From Temperatibacter sp965603205 (GTDB taxonomy: Bacteria; Pseudomonadota; Alphaproteobacteria; Sphingomonadales; Kordiimonadaceae): a DNA stretch of 64,000 bases. Position numbers and translations under genes: made by a program. This document shows positions 1 through 8,485 of the stretch, one piece after another. Numbering within the stretch: the first letter of the stretch is position 1; the number at the start of each line of letters is the position of its first letter. The stretch lies in NCBI GenBank assembly GCA_965603205.1, contig CBFDCC010000004.1, positions 204,394 to 268,393 of the forward strand. Reading direction: 5' to 3'. Below the pieces are notes generated by a model. It worked only from the letters and a program-made list of their open reading frames with translations, made no database searches and was not told where the DNA came from.

Positions 1-1026
1 TCAATCATGGCGGCAAGTCTCATAACAGCACTACCACCTGCACTCATGGGTAGCGTAGCCGCCGTTGGTGCAGAGCATATTATCAAGCCACCTCATCTTA
101 AGGTTACTCAAAAGATAATGCTCATTGCACCTGCCAGATCCATTTTTAATGAAGATACTGTTCGCATTGCTGAGGAGGTTATTCGCGGTCTTAGGTTACA
201 GCCTGTACGCGCCAAACACCTTATGACCAGAAATGGCTACCTCGCAGGTACTGACAAAGAGCGCGCTGATGACATTAACGCTGCCTTTGCAGATCCAGAA
301 ATTAGCGGTATTTTTGCCATTGCAGGTGGTTGGGGCTCTGCCCGTACGCTTAGCTTACTTGATTACACCTTGATAGAACGTAATCCAAAGGTCATCATGG
401 GTTATAGCGATATAACAGCGCTTTTAAACGCTATTCATCACAAAACAGGCATTGTCACTTTTCATGGACCTAACGCGTCAAGTGTTTGGAATGGTTTTTC
501 CACTAAATCAGCCCGCGCCCATTTATTCATTGCCGGCAAGCCTGTATATAAGAACCCCCGTTCTCGCCAAGATAGCCTCGCCATTAGAAACTACCGCATT
601 CAAACCATTGTGGGCGGCAAGGCCAGAGGGCGCTTAGTCGGCGGTAATTTATCGGTATTCACATCACTGTTGGGCACACCTTACATGCCATCGCTTAAAG
701 GTAAGATTCTCTTCTTAGAAGATGTGGGCGAGAGCATTTACCGCGTTGACCGCATGCTGAACACTCTAGCGCTAGCTGGTGCATTTAGTGACGCAGCAGG
801 CATTGTTTTTGGCAGCTTTAAAGATGTTAAACCCGACGGTGATGGCTACGGCAACCTAGCACTTATGGACCTATTTAACCGTTACTGTAAGGAGGCTGGA
901 AAACCTTCTTTTTATGGTGCCATGTTTGGTCATATAGAGAATAACCATACAATGCCCATTGGCATCCGCGTTGCTATAGACGCTAATGCTGGATCTATTG
1001 AGTTTTTAGAAAAATCTGTTCAGTAA
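1..1026 (+). CDS. LD-carboxypeptidase (peptidase S66), 5' end outside window
   Basis: Serine carboxypeptidase of the S66 family (LdcA/MccF), which in this family cleaves the L,D-bond of murein tetrapeptides or related amide bonds. Visible are the nucleophile elbow GYSD (Ser134 counted from the ATG at 7), the acidic motif FLEDVGE and the C-terminal GHIENNH...PIG that carries the catalytic His, so the triad looks intact. The frame is open back to base 1. The residues after the ATG at 7 (AASLITALPPALMGSVAAVGA) look like the hydrophobic core and cleavage region of a signal peptide whose start, possibly with a Tat twin-Arg, lies before the window. I therefore call it partial. An exported location, and so a role in peptidoglycan recycling, is inference. 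It ends 188 bp before the convergent korB; I see no feature in that gap. Confidence 0.85.
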   Translation, partial: SIMAASLITALPPALMGSVAAVGAEHIIKPPHLKVTQKIMLIAPARSIFNEDTVRIAEEVIRGLRLQPVRAKHLMTRNGYLAGTDKERADDINAAFADPEISGIFAIAGGWGSARTLSLLDYTLIERNPKVIMGYSDITALLNAIHHKTGIVTFHGPNASSVWNGFSTKSARAHLFIAGKPVYKNPRSRQDSLAIRNYRIQTIVGGKARGRLVGGNLSVFTSLLGTPYMPSLKGKILFLEDVGESIYRVDRMLNTLALAGAFSDAAGIVFGSFKDVKPDGDGYGNLALMDLFNRYCKEAGKPSFYGAMFGHIENNHTMPIGIRVAIDANAGSIEFLEKSVQ

Positions 1027-1214
1027 ATGACTAAATCATGATGCTCAGCATCTATTTCAGGAACCTGCCTTAAAGCTCTCAGACATAGTTTTTATTCATG
1101 GCCCCACCGATTCCGAATTAACGCCCATAGGTAATGCGGCATGACAAAATACAACCCTAAATAATTAAGGTGTATATATTGCTCATTCAGTAGGGGGAAG
1201 GCTCGCCTTAGAGC

Positions 1215-2234
1215 CTATTTCACTTCCCATGTCTGGCCACCATATACGATATCTTTCAGGGTACGTTTCGAACTATTTTGAATGGTTTTCACCTGATCAT
1301 TCACGGCTCTATCGTAACATGTCTCAGCCTCATTGCGGTAAATAACGCCCATCGCCACTGGCTCACCGTCATTTGCACCAAGTTCAGCAAGCAACCGTGC
1401 AAGACCAAGATTAGCCTCATTATGCACAAGTATATCACCCTCAGAGACCCCACCTTCGCCAATGGTTACAACCTCAAGTGCAAAGTGATCAGCATTAAAA
1501 ATGATCCCTTTATCACGCTCTTTACCGAAGATCATCTTTTCGTCATTTTCCAGTAAGACCTGCGAGTCAGATGCAATTTTCTTATCTGTGATATCAGACC
1601 ACGCATGATCATTGTAGACAGGGCAATTTTGCAAAATCTCCACAAAGGCCGCGCCCTTGTAGGCTTGCGCTGCCTTAAAGACACCTGGCATATGCTTTTG
1701 CGCTGTATCCACTGTACGTGCTGCAAATCGCGCCCCACTACCCAGCGCAAAGCTAATAGGATTAAGTGATGGATCAATCGAGCCAAATGGTGATGACGGC
1801 GTTTTAATACCAACCTCGGATGTTGGGCTATATTGCCCCTTGGTTAGGCCGTAAATTTTGTTATTGAACAACATAATGTTCAAATCCACATTACGGCGCA
1901 ACATATGTAGTGTATGGTTACCACCAATAGACAGACCATCACCATCGCCCGTGATCAACCAAACATCAAGTTCTGGATTTGATAATTTAAGGCCTGTCGC
2001 AACAGCAGGTGCACGACCGTGAATAGTGTGAAATCCATATGTGTTCATATAATATGGGAAGCGGCTAGAGCAACCAATTCCCGATACGAACACTGTATTT
2101 TCAAGCGTGGCACCCATTTCAGGTAGCGTACGCTGCATACATTTTAAAATCGCATAATCGCCACAACCTGGGCACCAGCGCACTTCTTGGTCAGAGGTAA
2201 AATCTTTGATAGTGAGTGCAGTTTGATCAGTCAT
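1215..2234 (-). CDS. korB: 2-oxoacid:ferredoxin oxidoreductase beta subunit (KorB-like)
   Basis: TPP- and [4Fe-4S]-binding beta subunit of a 2-oxoacid:ferredoxin oxidoreductase, probably the 2-oxoglutarate enzyme, which makes succinyl-CoA and reduced ferredoxin. Residues 18-30 hold WCPGCGDYAIL with Cys21 and Cys24; Cys55 (GIGCSSR) and Cys204 (LQNCPVYND) complete the four cluster ligands known for this family. The TPP motif GDGDGLSIGGNH starts at residue 96. Length (339 aa) is normal. A strong GGAGGG precedes the ATG. The alpha gene lies 14 bp upstream on the same strand, so the two form one operon. Substrate choice (2-oxoglutarate rather than pyruvate) is inferred from the two-subunit fused layout. 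Confidence 0.92.
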   Translation of the reverse strand: MTDQTALTIKDFTSDQEVRWCPGCGDYAILKCMQRTLPEMGATLENTVFVSGIGCSSRFPYYMNTYGFHTIHGRAPAVATGLKLSNPELDVWLITGDGDGLSIGGNHTLHMLRRNVDLNIMLFNNKIYGLTKGQYSPTSEVGIKTPSSPFGSIDPSLNPISFALGSGARFAARTVDTAQKHMPGVFKAAQAYKGAAFVEILQNCPVYNDHAWSDITDKKIASDSQVLLENDEKMIFGKERDKGIIFNADHFALEVVTIGEGGVSEGDILVHNEANLGLARLLAELGANDGEPVAMGVIYRNEAETCYDRAVNDQVKTIQNSSKRTLKDIVYGGQTWEVK

Positions 2235-2248
2235 ATCTCAGCCCTCCC

Positions 2249-4105
2249 TTATGCTTTAGTCGCATTCGCTGTTTCGCGAATAACGTCTAGAATTTCAATA
2301 ATTTTGAACGGCTGACCTGATACCTTATTTAACGGAATAGCGTCCACAAGGTAACGATCTCTCAGCACGGTCTTTAGCTGACCTGTGTTCATCTCTGGCA
2401 CCAATATCTTATCAAAGCCCTTAAGCAACTCTTCAGTGTTTTTAGGCATTGGGTTTAAATAACGGAAATGAATGTGTGCTACATCAACACCCTCCGCCTG
2501 TGCGGCCTTAACCGCCTCTTGAATTGGACCATATGTTGACCCCCAGCCGACAACAGCTAGCTTGCCTTTTTCAGGTCCAATCTCAACGCCTTGATCCGGT
2601 ATATCATTTGCGATATTTGCCACCTTATTCATGCGCGTATCTGTCATCTTTTGGTGGTTATCAGCGTCATAAGATATATGACCCGTGTCATAATCTTTCT
2701 CGATACCGCCAATACGGTGCATGCAGTCTTTTGTACCAGGTATTGCCCAATTACGCGCAAGTGTTTTCTCGTCGCGCTTATATGGGCTAAAATTACCCCC
2801 ATCATCAGCACCAGCAAAAGTCACAGGGAAAGGCTCTAACGCTTCCATATCTGGCAACTTCCAAGGCTCAGCCGCATTAGAGGTAAATCCGTCAGACAGT
2901 AGAATAACGGGTGTCATATATTTTGTGGCTAGGCGCACTGCCTCAATCGAGGTTTCAAAACAATCAGCTGGAGAGCGCGTGCTGATCACAGGGATCGGCG
3001 CGTCACCATTGCGACCATATAAAGCCTGATACAAATCAGATTGTTCAGTCTTGGTCGGCAGTCCTGTTGATGGGCCCCCACGCTGAACATTCACCACCAC
3101 TAAGGGTAGCTCGGTCGATATAGCAAGACCTAATGCTTCACCCTTCAGCGCGATACCGGGGCCAGATGAACTGGTAAGACCTAACGACCCCCCAAAGGAA
3201 GCACCAATAGCTGCACAAATGGCTGCAATCTCATCCTCGGCTTGGAAAGTTACAACGCCCAACTCCTTAAGCGTAGATAGCGTATGCAGCACAGGTGACG
3301 CTGGCGTAATAGGATATGATCCCAACATGATATCAAGACCTGCTAGCTGGCTACCAGCCACTAAGCCCCAAGACATAGCCTCTGACCCTGTAACCGTTTT
3401 ATATAAACCTGGTTCTTGCTGCGTCGCGCCAATTTGATAGCGTTTAAATGACGCATGTAATTCAGCCGTTTCACCAAAGGCATGGCCTGCATTAAGCGCG
3501 GCAATATTAGCTTCGGCAATTTCTGGTTTCTTGGAAAATTTAGTATTTAACCATTCAGCAACAGGATTGCGCGGACGGCTAAACATCCACAGCATTAAAC
3601 CCAGCGTATACATATTCTTACAGCGCAAAGCTTCTTTGTTACCAAGACCTATTGGCTTAACCGCTTCAACGGTTTGCTTTGTCGCGTCAATCTCAACTAG
3701 CTGATAGCCCTCTAAGGAACCATCTTCTAGTGGATTAGTCTCATAACCTGCTTTTTGAAGGTTACGTTTCGTGAAGCTGCCCGTATCAACGACTAGCAAA
3801 CCGCCAGTGCGTAGATTGCTTAAGCTAACCTTTAGGGCAGCGGGATTCATCGCCACAAGTACATCAGGCTCATCACCAATGGTTTGAATACGCTTAGCCC
3901 CAAAATTAATCTGAAAGGCCGATACGCCAAAGGTCGTGCCAACGGGTGCGCGAATTTCTGCTGGAAAATCTGGGAAAGTGGATAAGTCAGAGCCTGCCAG
4001 CGCTGTTGAAGTGGTAAACTGATTACCTGTCAGCTGCATACCATCACCAGAATCGCCGGCAAAACGTACAACTGCGGATTCCAGAATTTGAACTTCTGAA
4101 GTCAT
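2249..4105 (-). CDS. korA: 2-oxoacid:ferredoxin oxidoreductase alpha subunit (gamma-alpha fusion)
   Basis: Partner of the beta subunit encoded just downstream. Residues ~1-190 form the gamma domain, opening with FAGDSGDGMQLTGNQ and the AEIRAPVGTTFG segment. From ~225 follows the pyruvate-flavodoxin/ferredoxin pyrimidine-binding domain (GSYPITPASPVLH, FQAEDEIAAICAAIGASFGG, TSSSGPG) and then domain II near the C-terminus. At 618 aa it matches the fused alpha subunits of bacterial 2-oxoglutarate:ferredoxin oxidoreductases. AAGGA precedes the ATG. An enzyme of this type beside an aa3 oxidase cluster suggests an aerobe that uses the ferredoxin-linked route at the 2-oxoglutarate step of the TCA cycle; that last point is inference. 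Confidence 0.92.
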   Translation of the reverse strand: MTSEVQILESAVVRFAGDSGDGMQLTGNQFTTSTALAGSDLSTFPDFPAEIRAPVGTTFGVSAFQINFGAKRIQTIGDEPDVLVAMNPAALKVSLSNLRTGGLLVVDTGSFTKRNLQKAGYETNPLEDGSLEGYQLVEIDATKQTVEAVKPIGLGNKEALRCKNMYTLGLMLWMFSRPRNPVAEWLNTKFSKKPEIAEANIAALNAGHAFGETAELHASFKRYQIGATQQEPGLYKTVTGSEAMSWGLVAGSQLAGLDIMLGSYPITPASPVLHTLSTLKELGVVTFQAEDEIAAICAAIGASFGGSLGLTSSSGPGIALKGEALGLAISTELPLVVVNVQRGGPSTGLPTKTEQSDLYQALYGRNGDAPIPVISTRSPADCFETSIEAVRLATKYMTPVILLSDGFTSNAAEPWKLPDMEALEPFPVTFAGADDGGNFSPYKRDEKTLARNWAIPGTKDCMHRIGGIEKDYDTGHISYDADNHQKMTDTRMNKVANIANDIPDQGVEIGPEKGKLAVVGWGSTYGPIQEAVKAAQAEGVDVAHIHFRYLNPMPKNTEELLKGFDKILVPEMNTGQLKTVLRDRYLVDAIPLNKVSGQPFKIIEILDVIRETANATKA

Positions 4106-4206
4106 TTTAAACTATCCTTACATATACCATGTTACTGGCCTTTATCCTGACGGCAACAGATGACAAAAAGCCTAGTCCGTCAAGAACATTAAAGTTACTT
4201 ACTCTA

Positions 4207-4221
4207 TTACATAATTTGTAA
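4207..4221. promoter_or_regulatory. Inverted repeat upstream of korAB
   Basis: TTACA-TAATT-TGTAA, a 5-bp inverted repeat with a 5-bp spacer, about 100 bp upstream of the korA start. It is the only clear dyad in the 242-bp gap between korA and the MATE gene. A regulator site is possible but no factor can be named, and so short a dyad in AT-rich DNA may be chance. Confidence 0.25.
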
Positions 4222-4347
4222 CAGAAATACGACGGAAAAATCCCTCCCTTGTTAAAAAGATTTTATTACTTCTGGATAATGACATTCGCCTTAACCCCAT
4301 ATCCGTAGTATTTTATACTCATCCACATACTTATCAGCACTTTATTC

Positions 4348-5745
4348 TTATACTCGATGGAAAAGACCTAAGAAGCTCCCATTCTTTTTTGCAGCCCTAA
4401 AGAGCAAGGTGACTGTAAGGCACACCATCAAAAACTCCGTTAAAGGCCGCGAATACCAAATACCTGTTTCGCCGTAAAACTGAGGCAATATGAAAGTCAG
4501 GGGTAAAACAAAGCAATATGTCCTAGCCATATTTAAAATCGCGGCATTACCCGCAGCGCCTACTGCCTGAAAGTAGGTTGCGATGATCATCGTTGGACCA
4601 AAGAAGAAAAATAGCATTAAAATGATGGGAATTATCCGCCCAACCTCACTAGATAATGTCATGTCATCAACAAACATTAAGGCGAGACTATCAGCCGTTG
4701 AAATTAGAATTACCTGAATGCAGACACAATAGATAAAAGCGGCGACAAGTCCTGTTTTTAACGCTGCATTACTGCGTGCGCGCTCCCCAGCACCATGATT
4801 TTGACCTATGATAGTTTGAAAGGCAGTACTAAGACCCAGCAGTGGTAAAAAAGTAAAGGATGTCACACGGGTGATGACACCAAAGGCGCCAGCAGTCGCC
4901 GCATAATCGCTCACGCCCCACATCTGCACGCCGTACAACGCCATAATCGCCGCCAGTGACACACCCAAATAATTTAAGCTGACAGGCATACCCAGCGCAA
5001 AAATTTCACGAATATGATCGCCAAATTTCTCACGCCATCTCAGCGTTAAAGACAAGGCCTTATCATGCCTAATCATATAACTACTGGTAATCAGCAGTGA
5101 TAGAAACTGAGAGGTTACAGTCCCCCAAGCCGATCCCGCCACCCCTAACTCAAGCCATACTACAAAAGCAAAATCGAAAATCACATTAAATAATACCGAT
5201 AGAAGCATAACCCGCATCATTATCTTCATCGCACCATCAGAGCGAAGTCCGTCGATGTGCAATGCTAGCGTAAACATCAATGGCGCCCCCATCATGGTGA
5301 TCAGCATATAGTCATAGCTCATACCAGCCATAACTTCATCACCACCACTAAGAGAACTAACAAAATCAAAACCAAGGGTTAGATAACTGATCATTAATAT
5401 AAGCGCTATCAGGCCTGACATAATATGTGCCTGTGTAAACAGCGCAGTTGCAGCCTGCCTATCGCCGCGCCCTAGCTGACGCGCTAAAATGCTCGACATA
5501 CCAGAGGCCACCATTGCAGATAGTGCAATCATAATCATAAACAGCGGAAACATGAGCGTTACAGCCGTGAGACCAAGCGCACCCACATAGGCACCGACAA
5601 TCCAAGCATCCACTAAATTAAAAGAGCCATTGATCAGCATGATCAGCACAATAGGCAATGCTGTTTTCATAAACACGCGCGGCATGTTCTGCGTTAGATA
5701 TACGTTATCTGAAACATCAGTTTCATGATTTAATTGTTCACTCAT
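4348..5745 (-). CDS. MATE family efflux transporter
   Basis: Inner-membrane multidrug/toxin extrusion protein, 465 aa, with about 12 hydrophobic segments in two homologous halves. The first half opens near residue 28 (TALPIVLIMLINGSFNLVDAWIVGAYVG) and the second near residue 250 (ALGMPVSLNYLGVSLAAIMALYGV), each with the MATE pattern of an early Pro and a following Asn. Family members export cationic drugs or metabolites using Na+ or H+. Its start overlaps the stop of the upstream solute-binding gene by 8 bp, so translation is probably coupled. It is the last gene of the gor-SBP-MATE run. The substrate cannot be read from sequence. Confidence 0.88.
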   Translation of the reverse strand: MSEQLNHETDVSDNVYLTQNMPRVFMKTALPIVLIMLINGSFNLVDAWIVGAYVGALGLTAVTLMFPLFMIMIALSAMVASGMSSILARQLGRGDRQAATALFTQAHIMSGLIALILMISYLTLGFDFVSSLSGGDEVMAGMSYDYMLITMMGAPLMFTLALHIDGLRSDGAMKIMMRVMLLSVLFNVIFDFAFVVWLELGVAGSAWGTVTSQFLSLLITSSYMIRHDKALSLTLRWREKFGDHIREIFALGMPVSLNYLGVSLAAIMALYGVQMWGVSDYAATAGAFGVITRVTSFTFLPLLGLSTAFQTIIGQNHGAGERARSNAALKTGLVAAFIYCVCIQVILISTADSLALMFVDDMTLSSEVGRIIPIILMLFFFFGPTMIIATYFQAVGAAGNAAILNMARTYCFVLPLTFILPQFYGETGIWYSRPLTEFLMVCLTVTLLFRAAKKNGSFLGLFHRV

Positions 5746-6433
5746 GATGGTTCAAACATTGTGTAAAGGCAGCCTGAAATTGTTCATAAAATTCAGGGTT
5801 TTTCTCATTGAAATGATCTTCAACCCACAATGACATAAGTCTTTTTTTATGCAATTTTACTTTTACGCCTTTCATTAAATGGCTCGTCTTAACTGTCATA
5901 AACTCATCAATTTCGCCTACCAAAAAGGCATCGATTTTCCCTCTAATTAGGCGATCAAGCAATCTAAAGGGGGTATCACTACCTGCTTCTAGCTGATACC
6001 CGCCCTCACGCAAATATGTTTCTGGGAAAGACCCAGGAATAGATGCTACCCTCGCAGAAGACTTAAATATCTCTGATTGTGGGTCCATATCGTTCCCATT
6101 CAGCATATACCAATTGATAGTATAGTTACCGATTGGCCCTACAAAGCGCTTTGGTGGCCCCTCTCGCAAATAAGCCGGAAAGAAGATGTCAATTTGCTCT
6201 TCCTTAGACATAACATTAGCGCGCGCTATAGACATAACAGATATTGAAAACTTCAGACCCATCTTCTCCATGCTGCAACCCAACGCATCAACAGTAGAAC
6301 CTTCTAATGTCCCATCCTTCAACACCCTAGCAAATTTACTTTCGCCATGTGTCGCAATACGAACAACATCCTCTGCCGCAAGTGATACAGACAGGCAGAA
6401 TGTTAACATTAGATTTATCAAGAAATATTTCAT
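5738..6433 (-). CDS. Periplasmic solute-binding protein (SBP_bac_3-like)
   Basis: A 231-aa protein with a cleavable signal peptide (MKYFLINLMLTFCLSVSLAAE) followed by a fold resembling family 3 extracellular solute-binding proteins: VRIATHGES at the mature N-terminus, a two-lobe pattern, and IDAFLVGEIDEF near the end. No ABC permease or ATPase is adjacent. It lies between gor and a MATE gene, overlapping gor by one base (TAATG) and MATE by 8 bp. Orphan proteins of this type in proteobacteria are often predicted sensors or scavenging proteins; the ligand is unknown. It resembles in kind, though not closely in sequence, the second orphan solute-binding protein at 25498. Confidence 0.75.
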   Translation of the reverse strand: MKYFLINLMLTFCLSVSLAAEDVVRIATHGESKFARVLKDGTLEGSTVDALGCSMEKMGLKFSISVMSIARANVMSKEEQIDIFFPAYLREGPPKRFVGPIGNYTINWYMLNGNDMDPQSEIFKSSARVASIPGSFPETYLREGGYQLEAGSDTPFRLLDRLIRGKIDAFLVGEIDEFMTVKTSHLMKGVKVKLHKKRLMSLWVEDHFNEKNPEFYEQFQAAFTQCLNHHE

Positions 6434-7770
6434 TAGCGCATCAATACAAATTCTTCAGCGCTAGATGGATGCACAGCTACAGTGCTATCAAACTGTGCCT
6501 TGGTCAGCTTTGCCTTAACGGCGATACCAATGCCTTGAATGATCTCTGGGGCGTCTAGGCCAATCATATGAGCACCGACAACAATATCAGTTGCCTTATC
6601 CACGATCAGCTTCGTCATCGCGCGCTCTGTCGAGCCACCTAGCGTATGTTTCATGGGGCGAAAGCTGCTCTTGAACACTTCAATATCATCATAATGGTCG
6701 CGTGCTTCAGCTTCTGTCATGCCAACCGTACCGATAGGCGGCTGCGAGAACACAGCCGACGGCACAGCGTCATGTTCAGGCGATGTTGGTGTATCACCAA
6801 AGACCGTCAGCGCAAAGGCATGGCCTTCTTTAATCGCCACAGGGGTTAGCTGTACGCGGTTGGTAACATCACCAACTGCGTAGATGCTATCCACATTGGT
6901 TTTACCGTATGCATCTACCTTAATAGCGCCAGCCTTATCAAGATCAACACCAGCTTTATCCAGACCAAGACTTGATGTATTGGGGTGACGACCCGTTGCG
7001 TACATAACCGCGTCCGCATCTAATGTTGAGCCGTCGGTTAAGGTTAAACGCACACCATCACCCGATTTTTCAATAGCCGTTACATTAACCTTCGTCCGCA
7101 AATCAATGCCCGATGCTACCATCTCTGTTGCTAGCGCTTCTTGCATGTCACTATCAAAGCCGCGCAAAATCTGCTCACCGCGATATAGCTGCGTTACCTT
7201 GCTGCCGACACCATTAAAAATGCCTGCAAACTCTACGGCGATATACCCACCACCAACGATCACAATATGTTTTGGCTGCTCTTCTAAATGTAGTGCTTCA
7301 TTGGATGTGATGGCATGTTCAATCCCTGGCACATCAGGCATACTCGGCCAACCGCCAACAGCAACAAGAATATATTTAGCGGTATAGGTATCATCGCCCA
7401 TACGCACAGTATGATCATCAACGATAACTGCACGGCCTGCAATATGTTCAACACCATTGCTCTCTAACGTGTTTAGATACAGACCATTTAGGCGGTCGAT
7501 CTCTGCGTCCTTGTTAGCAATAAGGGTTTTCCAACAGAAAGAGCTTTCACCCACGGTCCAACCATACCCTTTTGCCGCCTCAAAATCGTCTTTGAAATGC
7601 GATGCAAAAACAAGCAGTTTTTTCGGCACGCATCCGCGAATAACACAAGTACCGCCAACGCGGTATTCCTCCGCCACAGCCACTTTAGCACCAAGGGTTG
7701 ATGCTATACGGCTAGCGCGAACGCCGCCAGAACCGGCGCCAATTACAAATAGGTCAAAATCATACTTCAT
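6433..7770 (-). CDS. gor: Glutathione-disulfide reductase
   Basis: FAD-dependent pyridine nucleotide-disulfide oxidoreductase that reduces glutathione disulfide with NADPH in the cytoplasm. From the chosen start, FAD-binding GAGSGG lies at residues 11-16, the redox-active GGTCVIRGCVPKK has Cys42 and Cys47, the NAD(P)-binding GGGYIAVEFAG follows mid-protein, and the C-terminal HPSSAEE holds the catalytic His-Glu pair. A longer frame reaches 7803, but GGAG at 7778-7781 sits 7 bp before the ATG at 7770 (4 bp before a second ATG at 7773), which fixes the start; 445 aa is normal. Its stop shares a base with the next start. Glutathione supply is supported elsewhere in the window by gshA. Confidence 0.92.
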   Translation of the reverse strand: MKYDFDLFVIGAGSGGVRASRIASTLGAKVAVAEEYRVGGTCVIRGCVPKKLLVFASHFKDDFEAAKGYGWTVGESSFCWKTLIANKDAEIDRLNGLYLNTLESNGVEHIAGRAVIVDDHTVRMGDDTYTAKYILVAVGGWPSMPDVPGIEHAITSNEALHLEEQPKHIVIVGGGYIAVEFAGIFNGVGSKVTQLYRGEQILRGFDSDMQEALATEMVASGIDLRTKVNVTAIEKSGDGVRLTLTDGSTLDADAVMYATGRHPNTSSLGLDKAGVDLDKAGAIKVDAYGKTNVDSIYAVGDVTNRVQLTPVAIKEGHAFALTVFGDTPTSPEHDAVPSAVFSQPPIGTVGMTEAEARDHYDDIEVFKSSFRPMKHTLGGSTERAMTKLIVDKATDIVVGAHMIGLDAPEIIQGIGIAVKAKLTKAQFDSTVAVHPSSAEEFVLMR

Positions 7771-7915
7771 CATTATACTCCAAAAAAAATTTGATCTATA
7801 CATAAGCTATCTACGTATTTTTTCCATAGCTAGATTACTAAACGGCGATCACAACATCTTGATCTCATAAAAAAAGCAGCAGTGAGGATTGTCAAGCACA
7901 GTAATTTTTCTTAGA

Positions 7916-8341
7916 TCATAGGCTGTTTAATATCATTGATAACTCAGCAATATGATCAGCATCCACATGACGCAGGGCATGATCGGCTTTATTTTTAAAG
8001 CTCTCAGATGCTTCCTTGTATACTCGCTGTCCAGACTCGGTTATCGCTATCATGCTTACCCTTGCATCACGTGGATTTTCTGCTTTTTCGACTAGACCAA
8101 TTTTCTCCATCGGTAGTAACATACGTGTTACCCCAGAAGCAGTACGCCCTAACGCCTGGGCTAGGTCGACCCGCCGCATGGTTTTACTAGGCGATTCCAT
8201 CAACTGCCCCATAACCACATATTCTGTAAAACCTATACCGTGAACACTGCCAAGACTTTGGTCTATTTGTTTGATGATACGATTACTGTGGTACCAAAGG
8301 TCAACAATCGCTTTTGTTTTTATATCCTCACGATAGTTCAT
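7916..8341 (-). CDS. MarR family transcriptional regulator
   Basis: 141-aa winged-helix regulator. The core is KTMRRVDLAQALGRTASGVTRMLLPMEKIGLVEK (helix-turn-helix and recognition helix), followed by the wing with the typical DARVSMIAITESG. Helices at both ends form the dimer interface. Most MarR proteins repress their own gene and a neighbour and are released by small ligands or thiol oxidation; no Cys is present here, so direct thiol sensing is unlikely. A perfect CTTGAT-TG-ATCAAG dyad lies 28 bp upstream of the start. The gor-SBP-MATE operon directly downstream is the natural target candidate, as MarR regulators often control efflux pumps; this is inference. Confidence 0.9.
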   Translation of the reverse strand: MNYREDIKTKAIVDLWYHSNRIIKQIDQSLGSVHGIGFTEYVVMGQLMESPSKTMRRVDLAQALGRTASGVTRMLLPMEKIGLVEKAENPRDARVSMIAITESGQRVYKEASESFKNKADHALRHVDADHIAELSMILNSL

Positions 8342-8368
8342 GTCGTTTCTCTTATTGCTTGCTATTTA

Positions 8369-8382
8369 CTTGATTGATCAAG
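8369..8382. promoter_or_regulatory. Palindrome upstream of marR, probable autoregulatory operator
   Basis: CTTGATTGATCAAG: 6-bp arms separated by 2 bp, located 28-41 bp upstream of the marR ATG where a promoter should be. The spacing (2 bp) differs from the 4-bp spacing of FNR boxes, so I assign it to the adjacent MarR protein. Half-site-like TTGATCT sequences recur at 7791 and 7859 in the gap before gor. Confidence 0.45.
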
Positions 8383-8437
8383 CATTAATTAACTATATAT
8401 ACCTAGCATGTCAACAAGTAATTTCTCTATGCATAAA

Positions 8438-8463
8438 AAAAGGCGCCCATCCGAGCGCCTTTT
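8438..8463 (-). terminator. Rho-independent terminator of the M28 peptidase gene
   Basis: AAAAGGCGC / GCGCCTTTT, a 9-bp stem with an 8-nt loop. On the minus strand the stem is followed by a run of seven T, so it ends the leftward transcript of the M28 gene, whose stop is 23 bp upstream. Confidence 0.85.
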
Positions 8464-8485
8464 AATCAATGCATGGGAGTAGATT

